A stretch of DNA of 64,000 nt from Planctomicrobium sp051466335 (GCF_051466335.1 NZ_CP195793.1:2232001-2296000); one strand, 5' to 3'. Positions 17,379-26,479 are shown, counted from the first letter of the stretch. Numbers and translations: made by a program. The notes: generated from the letters alone by a model not told the origin.

Positions 17379-19612
17379 TGTTCGCAGCCGTGAATCTGAA
17401 TGCAGAATACTGGCATCTCGTACGCCTCATCATTGCGCTGCTTCAGCCTGTGTTGGTACTGGCATTCATCGCAGGCCTTGTGGTGGCGACCGCGCATCTG
17501 CTTTCCATGATTGGAACACGCTGGGGGGATCGACGAACCTCTTCCAAAGCGATGTTCTTCTCGGTGGTGATTCACCTGTTGCTTGTGGTGGGATTGATCA
17601 CTCTGATCCCGGAGTATCGCACCAAATTTGTTTCACAACTCTCCGAGTTTGACTCCCGACCGATCCGGATCACACAAAATCAAACAGACTCCGGTTCGGA
17701 AAGTCTGTCGGAAAAACGCCTTCTTGCTGAGAGTTTGCAGCGTTTTCATGTGAATTCTCTTGCGCCGCTCAATGAATGGGAGCGTTCTGAAACGCCGAGA
17801 GAGAAGGCTGCGTCAAATGGAGAGCTGACACGTCCTTTCGACGCCACCGTTCCGCAGACTCCTGATGTGCCTGATCGCGACTGGAAGGCTGAGATTCCTC
17901 AACCGGAAGCGCCTCCGAACATTCCTCAGGTGAACACTCAGTTATCGCAGGCTCAAGATGTACTGAGCCCGGAATCGTTGACCCGTGAAACTCAGACAGC
18001 GCCGGAAACGCCCGCTGCCTCGATGGAGCGGATAAATCTCACTACATCCCAACCGCAGCCCAATGCTGACCTCGCCCGACCTGAATCACCAGTCGCGATG
18101 CCGGAAAATCAGGAACTGATTTCGAACAGGGTGCCTCCGATGGTGAAGGAACCCGCTTCAGAGCCGTTACCCAATCGCACGGACCTCGATGTTTCGCCAA
18201 CATTGGATGGAGAGATGCCAGCTGCTTCCAATCCTGTTGCGGTCTCTGTTGTCAGGGAATCTCCGGCTGCGAGCCAGGATCAAGCGTTTCCGACGATGAC
18301 TCGTACTGAGACGAGAACCAGCGTGCCTTCCGCCATGTCTCCGGTGATTGACCGAACTGCGCCACGCCCCCAAGAATTGCCAGCTGACTCAGCGATGGAA
18401 GGTTTCGACAGTCGGCTTTCCAGCCTGACTCCAGGATTGAATGGGGCTCAGGAATTGCCGCCGCTCAACACATCGAACGATCCGTTTTTGCAGCGAAGCA
18501 ATTCCGATCGCGTTCCAATGGCGTACAAGTTACGCACTGAAGACGGTCGGCAAAAAGCTCTCGAAATGTTTGGGGGATCGAAGGAATCTGAGGAAGCAGT
18601 CGACCGCAGTCTGAGATGGATGGCGTCTGTTCAGAATCCTGCAGGCTACTGGTCTGCGTCGGAAGAGATTGGTGCAAGTGGGGCTGGGGTTCCGGATGTT
18701 GGGGTCACGTCGCTGGCAATCCTGGCGTTCCTCGGCAAATTGAACACGGTGGATCAAGGGCCGTATTCCCCGCAGGTTACCAAAGCGTTGAGATGGCTGG
18801 TACAGCAACAAACCGCCAAGCATTGGGGAGAAGGCTGGGGGAGCACTGACGGGTATCTCGGGGGGAATGCAACCGATTTTGAATCGATGTATTGTCACGC
18901 GATGGCGACATTTGCGCTGGGAGAAGCCTTCGCAATGTCGCGCGAAAATCCGGAAGCCCAGTGGTTACGAAAGCCTTTGGAAAAAGCGGTCGCATTCATC
19001 ATCGACGTGCAGAACGTCGACGGAGGGTGGAGGTACGTCAAAGGCCAACGCGAAGGGGATATGAGCATTTTCGGTTGGCAGTTGATGGCTCTGAAAAGTG
19101 CCGAAGCAGCAGGCATTTTCATCGATCCGGTCCGTAAAAGTCGGATGCAGAAGTTCTTGACCGAACGTCAACTTGGCAATGCAGGGGGACTCGCAGGGTA
19201 CCGTGCTCGAGAGGCTGCCAATGCCGCTCAGACAGCGGAAGCTCTTTACTGCCGCCAGATCCTGGGGCTTGGAAAGAACTCCAAAGCCAATCAGGAAGCA
19301 TTGAATTTGATGCTGGAAAATTTGCCGCAGGAGACGACCCTGAACTTTTACTATTGGTACTACGGCACACTGGCCATGCATCATGAGGGAGGTGAAGCGT
19401 GGGAACGTTGGAATGCAGCGTTACGCGATTTGCTGGTCTCTGAACAACGAGTTGATGGCTCGTTCGCAGGGAGCTGGGACCCTAGGGAAGTTTGGGGGAG
19501 CTATGGGGGGAGAATGTACTCAACCGCCATCGCGACCCTGAGTCTGGAGGTCTACTATCGTTACCTGCCACATTACAGGTCGTACGATCAATTGTCCGAG
19601 GAAACTCGCTAG
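17378..19612 (+). CDS. TonB-like membrane protein fused to prenyltransferase/squalene-oxidase-like toroid
   Basis: 744 residues. Two N-terminal transmembrane helices (about 19-43 and 58-79: LLQPVLVLAFIAGLVVATAH; FFSVVIHLLLVVGLITLIP) are followed by about 300 residues of Pro/Glu/Ser/Thr-rich linker, then from about residue 394 an alpha/alpha toroid with QW-like repeats (QNPAGYWSAS, QNVDGGWRY, QRVDGSFAGS). The toroid resembles terpene cyclase/A2M thioester-domain folds; no DXDD cyclase motif is seen, so a binding or structural role is more likely than cyclisation. The arrangement recalls TonB, and it overlaps the exbD-like gene. Start ATG at 17378 has GGAGG 7 bases upstream; GTG at 17375 is in frame. 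Repeat copy A follows the stop. Confidence 0.85.
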   Translation: MFAAVNLNAEYWHLVRLIIALLQPVLVLAFIAGLVVATAHLLSMIGTRWGDRRTSSKAMFFSVVIHLLLVVGLITLIPEYRTKFVSQLSEFDSRPIRITQNQTDSGSESLSEKRLLAESLQRFHVNSLAPLNEWERSETPREKAASNGELTRPFDATVPQTPDVPDRDWKAEIPQPEAPPNIPQVNTQLSQAQDVLSPESLTRETQTAPETPAASMERINLTTSQPQPNADLARPESPVAMPENQELISNRVPPMVKEPASEPLPNRTDLDVSPTLDGEMPAASNPVAVSVVRESPAASQDQAFPTMTRTETRTSVPSAMSPVIDRTAPRPQELPADSAMEGFDSRLSSLTPGLNGAQELPPLNTSNDPFLQRSNSDRVPMAYKLRTEDGRQKALEMFGGSKESEEAVDRSLRWMASVQNPAGYWSASEEIGASGAGVPDVGVTSLAILAFLGKLNTVDQGPYSPQVTKALRWLVQQQTAKHWGEGWGSTDGYLGGNATDFESMYCHAMATFALGEAFAMSRENPEAQWLRKPLEKAVAFIIDVQNVDGGWRYVKGQREGDMSIFGWQLMALKSAEAAGIFIDPVRKSRMQKFLTERQLGNAGGLAGYRAREAANAAQTAEALYCRQILGLGKNSKANQEALNLMLENLPQETTLNFYYWYYGTLAMHHEGGEAWERWNAALRDLLVSEQRVDGSFAGSWDPREVWGSYGGRMYSTAIATLSLEVYYRYLPHYRSYDQLSEETR

Positions 19613-20156
19613 CCTCTGTCTCAGGTGTGTGTGGCGGCGAAAGCCAGCAATCCGTGCAGACACCCAGTTTTTCAGTCAAACCGTGTGCTTCCAGGTTTAC
19701 CAATCAGAGATAGCAAATTTCGTCTGATTGAGTGTTTATTTAATGAATGACTAGGAGTTTTTCCTAAGTTGAAATAGGTGTTTTTCTTGTTGATGTGTGG
19801 GTTGCAATGGCAGTAGTTTTGGCATCACGACGCTCGATGTTCTGGTCTGCCAATTGATTGCAACAACGTCTCGGCAACGTGGTATCGGCTTTTGTGATGC
19901 TGCTGACGGATTCGCCGGAATCACCTGGAAATTAGGGATTCTGGAGGGCTGATTGTCCCCTCTTTCTTTTTTATTTGACTGTTGCGATCAGCAGAAGCGT
20001 TATTTTCGATAAGTCGGGGAATATCCCAGCTAAAGTACAAACTTGCCCTTATAAGAAATCCCACTCTACTAGGTTTCGGACGTAGGTTCATGGTGGTGTT
20101 GTCTATTGTAGGCACGATATGCCGTTGAGTATTCGACGATGGTGGCAGGATCAGAG
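19613..20156. other. Intergenic region with repeat copy A
   Basis: About 540 bases, AT-rich from 19680 onward. It holds one half-copy of the dispersed repeat at 19616-19649. No gene-like frame is supported, and no promoter for the FHA-EAL gene stands out. Confidence 0.5.
19616..19649 (+). repeat. Dispersed intergenic repeat, copy A (partial)
   Basis: Begins CTGTCTCAGG and continues with TGTGGCGGCGAA. By eye it matches copy B at 34728 in 29 of 34 positions. The second half of the element, ending GCCACACTCTC in copies B and C, is not recognisable here. It begins 3 bases after the toroid gene stop. Confidence 0.55.
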
Positions 20157-21326
20157 ATGACCGGTGCGGGCGCGATTCCTGTTGGCAAATCACGTGATGA
20201 GTGGGTGCTTGTGGGGTGTCTCCCTCAATCCAACTCGCTCAGCGAAATTCGGATCGATTCACCTTCCTTCGTCATTGGTCGGCGTGCAGAGTCGAATCTG
20301 ATCATCTCGTCTTCTCGCATCTCTGGACGCCATGCTGAATTACTGAAGATCGGGAAGAACCTCTTTCTGCGAGATCTCGGAAGTACGAATGGAACGTACC
20401 TGAACCGCAGAATCGTCAAGCAGCCGACACTCATCTCAGAAGGAGATCACATCGAGCTTGCGGATGTCGAGTTCCGGGTAGAGCTTCGTACCATTCAATC
20501 TGAAGAAGAGAACGCTCAGTACGAGATCCTGAAAAAAACAACTCAGGCGTTCGATGTTCTCGAGTCCACATGGGTCATGAGCCAGTTGGATTTATTGTTG
20601 TCCGACCGGATGATTCTCGCTGCCTATCAGCCAATCGTTCGACTGGAAGATCGAGAAATTCAAGGATTCGAATCGCTTGCTCGAACGACATTGGCGGGGC
20701 TTGAAAACCCGGCCGAGATGTTCCGAACTGCGGAACTGGTCAGAAAGGAAGTGGAACTCAGTCAGTTGTGTCGTGAGTCAGCGGTTGCAGATTCCGGATT
20801 TATTCCTCCTGGAATGAATCTCTACATCAATATTCATCCCCATGAACACCTCCTTCAAGATGTGCTTCCTTCGTTAGTCAAAATTCGCCAGAGCTATCCG
20901 ACGCTCCCGCTGGTGACTGAGATTCATGAAGGAGCGATCTGCGATCTTCAGCTGACGATGGAGTTCTGTCGAGAAGCAAGAAATCTGGGGTGCCAAGTTG
21001 CTTACGATGATTTCGGAGCAGGGCAGTCGAGACTTCTCGAACTGATGAAGGCTCCCCCTGATTTTCTGAAGATCGATTCGAGCCTGATTCGTGATATCCA
21101 TCGTGTTGACCCCTACCAGCGGCGGATGTTGAGAATGCTCGTTAAACTGTGCCGCGATGTTTCGATCACGACAATCGCGGAAGGGGTCGAAAAGGAAGAA
21201 GAATTCGTCGTCTGTCGCGAACTGGGATTTGAACTTGCCCAAGGCTTCTATAGTGGGCGCCCCAGATTTGCCTCCAGCTATCTGAATCTCGAATCGATCA
21301 AGAAGCAGGGTGCGTCTTCAACTTGA
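20157..21326 (+). CDS. FHA-EAL fusion, predicted c-di-GMP phosphodiesterase
   Basis: 389 residues. Residues about 25-110 are a forkhead-associated domain that binds phosphothreonine (FVIGRR, SRISGRHAEL, LRDLGSTNGTYLN). After a short linker, about 145-385 is an EAL domain. Its catalytic set looks intact: Glu172 in FESLAR, Asn225 in YINIHP, Glu255 in TEIHEG, Asp284-Asp285 in YDDFGAG, Lys305 in FLKID, Glu342 in AEGVE and Gln362 in QGFYSGRP. It should hydrolyse c-di-GMP, gated by a phosphoprotein. Start ATG at 20157 has AGGA 6 bases upstream; ATG at 20139 is also in frame. Its 3' end overlaps the converging methyltransferase gene by 29 bases. Confidence 0.92.
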   Translation: MTGAGAIPVGKSRDEWVLVGCLPQSNSLSEIRIDSPSFVIGRRAESNLIISSSRISGRHAELLKIGKNLFLRDLGSTNGTYLNRRIVKQPTLISEGDHIELADVEFRVELRTIQSEEENAQYEILKKTTQAFDVLESTWVMSQLDLLLSDRMILAAYQPIVRLEDREIQGFESLARTTLAGLENPAEMFRTAELVRKEVELSQLCRESAVADSGFIPPGMNLYINIHPHEHLLQDVLPSLVKIRQSYPTLPLVTEIHEGAICDLQLTMEFCREARNLGCQVAYDDFGAGQSRLLELMKAPPDFLKIDSSLIRDIHRVDPYQRRMLRMLVKLCRDVSITTIAEGVEKEEEFVVCRELGFELAQGFYSGRPRFASSYLNLESIKKQGASST

Positions 21327-22044
21327 AGATTTGAAATTGATTGCTGAGCGGTTCGGGGTGAAGAGTTCCCTGTTCATCTTCGATCTCGACTGAGAATCCC
21401 AGTTTCTTTGCCGCTTTGTAGAAATAGGGGGCCTGAAATCTTCCCGGATCTCCCAGCCAGCACTCGCCTCCCTGTGTCAAGATCGATTGAATGAGGAGCA
21501 GGAGAGGTTCGTGTAAGGTTGCATCGTAGGTCACCTCGCATCCAACGAGGACCGGGAACTTGATTTCGGGGATCTCTCGCCAATCGAGTTGCATCACTTC
21601 CGGGTCTGACAATCCGTTGAGAACCGCGTTGAAGCGACAGATGTGCAGAGCAGTCTGGTCGTAATCGCTGTAGGTGACTGAATCACCCCGTAGCTGTGCC
21701 GCCAGCCCGACTAGTCCTATTCCGGCTCCTAGTTCCAGAACTTTGGTGCCGACCGGCCACGGTGCGGTGAACATTCTGGCTGCCATTTTAATGGAACTGG
21801 GCCAAAGAAATGCCCAGTACGGCATGTAATCGTTCTTCGCGTTTTCCGCATGAACCTGCTCATCGTCCAGAAAGAGATCGGGATCTCCGGGACGATACAT
21901 GCGAATCGTTTGATCGGCGATCCGAATCTCCTGTGGGGTCCAGCCACCGGGGATTTCAGGCAGAACGTCCGCGGTTCCTGGAATCGTAGGAAACGCTGAT
22001 GGTGCTGGATTTGGAGAATCGGAGTCGAGTGGAGATTGGTTCAT
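21298..22044 (-). CDS. Class I SAM-dependent methyltransferase (lysine-methyltransferase-like)
   Basis: 248 residues. Motif I VLELGAGIGLVGLAAQ and post-I acidic YSDYD show the SAM-binding Rossmann fold; MPYWAFLWPSSIKMA ahead of motif I and VGCEVTYDATLHEPLL after it resemble the METTL/nicotinamide-N-methyltransferase-like (family 16) proteins that methylate protein lysines. The substrate is unknown. The last 29 bases overlap the FHA-EAL gene on the other strand. It is divergent from the recombinase gene. Confidence 0.88.
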   Translation of the reverse strand: MNQSPLDSDSPNPAPSAFPTIPGTADVLPEIPGGWTPQEIRIADQTIRMYRPGDPDLFLDDEQVHAENAKNDYMPYWAFLWPSSIKMAARMFTAPWPVGTKVLELGAGIGLVGLAAQLRGDSVTYSDYDQTALHICRFNAVLNGLSDPEVMQLDWREIPEIKFPVLVGCEVTYDATLHEPLLLLIQSILTQGGECWLGDPGRFQAPYFYKAAKKLGFSVEIEDEQGTLHPEPLSNQFQIFKLKTHPAS

Positions 22045-22238
22045 GATGCCCGTTTTAAGAACCGCGGCGACTGGAGTCCAGTTCGAGATCCCCGGCAGAG
22101 TTTACGCCAACGTCACGATTCCGAAATTCCGCTTGGCATCGCTTCGCATTCCCTGTCAGGGCGGGGATTGCTTAGAGACAATTCCTCGAGAGCCACGATA
22201 ATTTTCTGAAGAGTTCACAAACACTTCGGAATCCACAA

Positions 22239-23186
22239 ATGCCTCCACGTCGACGCCCCCCAGTCAGCGGACAAGCTGTTACGACGCGTCACTTGCATCC
22301 GGAGCAATACCTGCAGCCATTTCTGAGGTATCTGGAGGCTGAATGTGGGATGTCATCCAATACGGTTCAGGCCTACCGGAACGATTTAAGCCAGTTCATC
22401 AGCTGGTTCGATGAAAAGCACATCCAGTCGGTGTTGGAAGTCAATTTGCAAGTTCTGGCGGGGTTCGTCGAAGCTCTGCACGAACGGAATTTGAAGCCGA
22501 CAACGATCTCTCGCCGGCTGGTCGGTCTGAAGATGTTTTTCCGCTTTCTTGTTTTGGAAGGGGTCGTCGTCGAGAGCACGGTCGAACTGCTTTCTTCCCC
22601 CAAATTGTGGCAGTATCTCCCGACGGTATTGAGTCCTGAAAAGGTAAATGAACTACTGAACGCCCCGAATTGGGAAGATCAGTTTCCATTACGTGACAGG
22701 GCTGTGCTGACTGTCCTGTACGCAACTGGATGTCGAGCTTCTGAAGTGACAGGCCTGCGTCTCACCGACGTCAAACTCGATCAGAATTTCTGTCGATGTT
22801 TGGGGAAGGGAAACAAAGAACGCATCGTCTCGCTCAATCCGATCGCAGTGAAGGCGATTCAAGACTACCTGACACGAGAGCGACCGACTCAGACACGGCT
22901 GAGGGATTCAGAGTTCATGTTTCTGACGCGAACTGGCCGACCACTGACACGAGTGAATGTCTGGCAGTTAGTGAAGAAGTACTCGCTTCGCGCTGGATGC
23001 GGCAATCGTGTGAGCCCGCATACCCTTCGTCACAGCTTTGCGACACACATGCTGGCGGGTGGGGCCGAGATTCGTGCACTTCAAGAGTTACTCGGCCATG
23101 CCAGCATCCGTACCACGCAGATCTACACTCAGGTTGAGCATAGTCGACTGAAGTCAATTCATGCCAAATGCCATCCACGAGGGTAG
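22239..23186 (+). CDS. xerD: Tyrosine recombinase XerC/XerD
   Basis: 315 residues, normal for chromosomal Xer recombinases. N-terminal SAM-like core-binding domain (about 22-112), then the catalytic domain with Arg166 (TGCRASEV), Lys190 region (LGKGNKER), His261-x-x-Arg264 (HTLRHSFATHML), His287 (LLGHASIRTT) and nucleophile Tyr296 (QIYTQV). It resolves chromosome dimers at dif with a partner recombinase. No attachment site or phage gene is nearby, so it is a housekeeping recombinase rather than an integrase. XerC versus XerD cannot be settled by eye. Confidence 0.9.
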   Translation: MPPRRRPPVSGQAVTTRHLHPEQYLQPFLRYLEAECGMSSNTVQAYRNDLSQFISWFDEKHIQSVLEVNLQVLAGFVEALHERNLKPTTISRRLVGLKMFFRFLVLEGVVVESTVELLSSPKLWQYLPTVLSPEKVNELLNAPNWEDQFPLRDRAVLTVLYATGCRASEVTGLRLTDVKLDQNFCRCLGKGNKERIVSLNPIAVKAIQDYLTRERPTQTRLRDSEFMFLTRTGRPLTRVNVWQLVKKYSLRAGCGNRVSPHTLRHSFATHMLAGGAEIRALQELLGHASIRTTQIYTQVEHSRLKSIHAKCHPRG

Positions 23187-23282
23187 ACTCCGCCTGCTGA
23201 GGTGCGTTGTGGCGAAACGAGGCAGACTCAACTGAGTGTCGTGTCGACTCCCGATGACATCACACGTCGCTCGGCGTGAGAG

Positions 23283-25124
23283 TCAGTCATCTCCACGGCC
23301 AAGGTACGACCTGTCGATTCCCAGGAGAACCTGCAAACTTGTCGAGACGGTTCCCAGTGCGACACCGATCATGATCGCGCGATTCCCCGCGGTATTGAAG
23401 ATCGACATGATGTAGACGGTCATCTGATCCAGTCGAAACGCCGAGAACTGATCTGGAATCCAGCTTGTGAGTGCCGGTCCGGCCGATGTTCTTCCCAGTA
23501 GAATGATGAACGCCGTCCCGAGAAGCAGGATCGCTTCAAGGTTCTTGGCACGAAATGCCCGGAACGCTGCTGAGGCAACATAGAACGCGAGCACTGCAAA
23601 CGTTGTCGTCAACAGCGGTTGATAGATGTATTCGTAGAGCCACCAGAATGGGCTTCCCTGACCGGTGTAGTCGCCTGACCATCGATACTTGATCTGGTGA
23701 GCGTTGATGAACAATTCACCAACGCGTTGACGCCACGCAAACTGCTCTCTTGTTTCGCTCAACAGATAGTCGCGTTGTTCTGGAGCGAGATGCCCAACTT
23801 CCAGCAGTCGGAAGCAGAGAGCCTTCATTTGGTCGGCCTGATTCGGTAGCTGCGAGAAGAAAGAAGCGAGTGCATCCTGCTGTGCGGGCGTAAATTCACC
23901 CTGTGCCGCGAGCCCTTCAGCCAGTGCGGACTGTGACATGTCGCCACTCAGAGTGAATTCTTGTATCAGATTGATCTGAGCGTCATTGAGCTGAATTGGA
24001 GGGGGGGCTGGAGTGCTGAGATCTGGGTCAGTTGCTCCGCTGCGAATTTCAGTCAGGAGCTCGCAACTCGTTTTTGGAGTCGGTTCTGGAGCCCCGGCGG
24101 TATTCAACACTTGAACCAGTAACCCAGGTTTCCAATCGGCGGCAAAGAAGAGCGAGAACGCCTCCGATTGAGCTTCAGTTAACGGCTTTCCACGTTGTTC
24201 GATTTCAGCGAGGAGTGCGGCGCGCTGAGCTTCTGTGGATGGGCGTGTTTTCGGAGGATTCGTCCAGACGTTCGCGAGGTTCTCTCTCAGTCCGACCGAA
24301 ATAGGACCTTTCACCCGGAGAATTCCCTCGTCAAGTTGAACAAGTTCACGTTGCCCCTCCGGGATTGAGAAGTTCTCAGGAACGTGAGCAACTTCGATTG
24401 CAGTTTCCCGACGAGTGATGTCGTAGAGATAGTCCGCCGTCTTTTTGGCGATTTCGGAATGATCGAACAGGGCAAGAAACGCCTCCTTGTCTGCGTCGCT
24501 CATCGACCCTTTGAATGCGAGCTTGGAGTGGTCAGCGTCGTATCGCAATTTCCCCTTGAGTGCCGCAGGAGGAACCGCCAGTTGAGAGAGATGTTCGATC
24601 TCGCATTTCCATTCCAGCTGATCACGATGGCTGATCAAGTCGTCGTGCTGTTGCTGACTCATCCATCCCCGGAAGCGGAGGAGATTTCCATCCTTCGTCT
24701 TTTCGAACTGGATTTGCTGGCGCGCCGATTTCGGGATCAGCTTTCCATCACCTCGCACCGGAATCTCTGCGATGGGGGATTCAAACAGAGGAAGCTGATC
24801 GAGAGGAAAATCAACGAAAGTTTCTCCGTATGCTTCCGAACTGGCTTCGGGGATCGTTCCAATTTTTCCCAAGCCGAGTAGGAGAGTCCCTACAAAGAAG
24901 ATCAAGGTGATCGCAGCATAACCCCAGCCAGATTGACGATCGCTAATCTTCTGGAGTTGCAGTCGAAAGAGGTTGGCACCACCCAGCACAAAAGCGATGG
25001 CAGCCAGAATGTCGAACCAGATTGCAGCTTCTTCGCCTGGATGCTGTAACGCAGGTACGAAGTAAGAGACAATTAAAATAAACCCGGCAATTGCCGTAAT
25101 CAGCAGTGGAATCGTCCGTTTCAT
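23283..25124 (-). CDS. Membrane protein with helical repeats, hypothetical
   Basis: 613 residues, no assigned family. Three N-terminal hydrophobic helices (about 5-25, 34-53, 67-88), a long soluble middle, then three or more C-terminal helices (TTTFAVLAFYVASAAF, AILLLGTAFIILLG, AIMIGVALGTVS). The middle carries three copies of a short module of the type L-x-(F/V)-(R/K)-G-x-(M/I)-S followed by a helix: LLRFRGWMSQQQHDDLI (148-164), KLAFKGSMSDADKEAFLALF (201-220) and ILRVKGPISVGLRENL (268-283), then further helical LTEAQ/FTPAQQDAL units. Expected in the inner membrane. It follows the oxidoreductase gene on the same strand but a terminator lies between them. Confidence 0.7.
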   Translation of the reverse strand: MKRTIPLLITAIAGFILIVSYFVPALQHPGEEAAIWFDILAAIAFVLGGANLFRLQLQKISDRQSGWGYAAITLIFFVGTLLLGLGKIGTIPEASSEAYGETFVDFPLDQLPLFESPIAEIPVRGDGKLIPKSARQQIQFEKTKDGNLLRFRGWMSQQQHDDLISHRDQLEWKCEIEHLSQLAVPPAALKGKLRYDADHSKLAFKGSMSDADKEAFLALFDHSEIAKKTADYLYDITRRETAIEVAHVPENFSIPEGQRELVQLDEGILRVKGPISVGLRENLANVWTNPPKTRPSTEAQRAALLAEIEQRGKPLTEAQSEAFSLFFAADWKPGLLVQVLNTAGAPEPTPKTSCELLTEIRSGATDPDLSTPAPPPIQLNDAQINLIQEFTLSGDMSQSALAEGLAAQGEFTPAQQDALASFFSQLPNQADQMKALCFRLLEVGHLAPEQRDYLLSETREQFAWRQRVGELFINAHQIKYRWSGDYTGQGSPFWWLYEYIYQPLLTTTFAVLAFYVASAAFRAFRAKNLEAILLLGTAFIILLGRTSAGPALTSWIPDQFSAFRLDQMTVYIMSIFNTAGNRAIMIGVALGTVSTSLQVLLGIDRSYLGRGDD

Positions 25125-25153
25125 GGATGCGGAGCCGATCTTTATCTCGTGCT

Positions 25154-25194
25154 GAAAACGCTCCTGAACATGGATGAGCCGGATTCAGGAGCGT
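25154..25194 (-). terminator. Intrinsic terminator downstream of oxidoreductase gene
   Basis: Perfect 11-bp stem ACGCTCCTGAA (25158-25168) and TTCAGGAGCGT (25184-25194) around 15 bases. Read on the minus strand it is followed by TTTT. It separates the oxidoreductase at 25280 from the membrane protein ending at 23283. Confidence 0.75.
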
Positions 25195-25234
25195 GAGTTC
25201 AAATACTGCGACGACGTTCATTCCAAGAGTGAAT

Positions 25235-25268
25235 CATCGATCGGCCTTTCAACTGCGGACGATCGATG
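25235..25268. repeat. Perfect 9-bp inverted repeat
   Basis: CATCGATCG (25235-25243) and CGATCGATG (25260-25268) around 16 bases, 12 bases beyond the oxidoreductase stop. No T-run follows on either strand. It may be part of the 3' structure of that transcript. Confidence 0.45.
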
Positions 25269-25279
25269 TGCACTGTTCA

Positions 25280-26335
25280 TTAACGAACGGGAGTGATCTT
25301 CCCGCTGCGAATACTTTCTGCTTCTGCGTAGCAAATCTTCAATGCTTCACAGGCAAGTTCACCTGAGAGGACATGGGCAGGTTCTCCTGCTTTGATTGCG
25401 TCGACAGCGGTCTGAATTTCTCCGATAAAGGCCCCGCACCATTCAGTGCTTCCGCCTGGATTAGGAGTTTCAACTGGTCCCTCATTTGGAATGAGGGTCA
25501 GTGGTCGGTTGACGACCCATTCTTCGCCGTATGTGCCGACGTCAAGCTGAATCGTGGCCTTCTCTAGCAGCAATTCGAAGCTCTGAGCGAACTTCAGTTG
25601 CCCTGCAGCGATTCCACCGCTGATGCAGCTGACGGCAAGGTCGGCGTCATCGTAGATGTACTGAGTGGAGACGTGATTGACGAAGCCTTCCTTGAGGAGA
25701 CCGCGAGAGAAGACACTCTTCGGAATCCCGCACAGAAGGCCGATATAGTGATTGTCGTGGATGTGCAAATCGATCCCCCATCCGCCCAGCTTGCGGAAGT
25801 CGCTGATGTCCGACGACCATGCTGGTGGCGCGATGACTCGGCGGAATGAGGCTCCAAGGAGCTTTCCGTATCGTCCGCTGGTAACCGCTTCGCGTGCCCA
25901 GTTGAACTCTGGGAAGAAGGGGAGAACGTGGCCGACAAGGAGCATCTTGCCCGCTTTCTTGGCGGCAGCAAGCATCCGTTCGGCTGCTTCAAGTTCAATT
26001 GCAATCGGCTTTTCAACCAGAACATGCTTGCCAGCTTCGAGAGCTTCGATGGTGATGCTCTCGTGCTGATCGGTCGGCAGGCACAAGTGGACCAAGTCAA
26101 TGTCTGGATCGTTGAGAAGATCTTGATGATCTTCGTAGGTCTTCACACCGGTCAGGTCTGTCTGGGCACTTCCTCGAGGGCCGAAATTCCCTTGAATGTC
26201 AGACCAGTCACCAGCGAGCTTTTTCTTGCTCCGAGTGGCAATCGCTGCGACGTGAGCCCCGTTGACATGTTTAATCGCCTCGAAATGGGTCATCCCCATA
26301 AATCCGAGCCCAATAATCCCGATTCTTAAACTCAT
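25280..26335 (-). CDS. Gfo/Idh/MocA family oxidoreductase (cytoplasmic)
   Basis: 351 residues. No leader peptide: the Rossmann motif GIIGLGFMGMTHFEA starts at residue 5. The family box VEKPIAIELEAAERML holds the conserved Lys, and GWGIDLHIHDNHYIGLL carries the catalytic-type Asp/His helix. NAD(P)-dependent sugar or polyol dehydrogenase of unknown substrate. ATG has GAGG about 8 bases upstream. It is divergent from the third PQQ-propeller gene (145 bases). It differs clearly from the Tat-exported relative at 8.5 kb, so this is not a recent duplicate. Confidence 0.92.
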   Translation of the reverse strand: MSLRIGIIGLGFMGMTHFEAIKHVNGAHVAAIATRSKKKLAGDWSDIQGNFGPRGSAQTDLTGVKTYEDHQDLLNDPDIDLVHLCLPTDQHESITIEALEAGKHVLVEKPIAIELEAAERMLAAAKKAGKMLLVGHVLPFFPEFNWAREAVTSGRYGKLLGASFRRVIAPPAWSSDISDFRKLGGWGIDLHIHDNHYIGLLCGIPKSVFSRGLLKEGFVNHVSTQYIYDDADLAVSCISGGIAAGQLKFAQSFELLLEKATIQLDVGTYGEEWVVNRPLTLIPNEGPVETPNPGGSTEWCGAFIGEIQTAVDAIKAGEPAHVLSGELACEALKICYAEAESIRSGKITPVR

Positions 26336-26479
26336 CCACGTATCCTCTATAGTGAAACCGACAACAGCAAATTACCAGAGCTGGGCGCTCGTGCCAACTT
26401 GCGGGCGCTTGCATTCAGCGAGATTCGAATGTCCAATCGGAAACTTCCCACCTCTCTTCCATCCTAGTTGGGTCTCGAG

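Noticed and set aside
17378..19612. Toroid domain as an active squalene-hopene cyclase
   Set aside because: QW-like repeats are present but no DXDD motif is visible, and the protein has TonB-like N-terminal helices and a long linker instead.
22239..23186. Recombinase as an integrase marking a mobile element
   Set aside because: Length and sequence fit housekeeping XerC/D; no attachment repeat, tRNA, or phage genes are nearby.
23187..23282. Possible extra copy of the dispersed repeat between xerD and the membrane protein
   Set aside because: Only a loose similarity (GAGGTGCGTTGTGGCGAAAC) to copy A; too weak to separate from chance.
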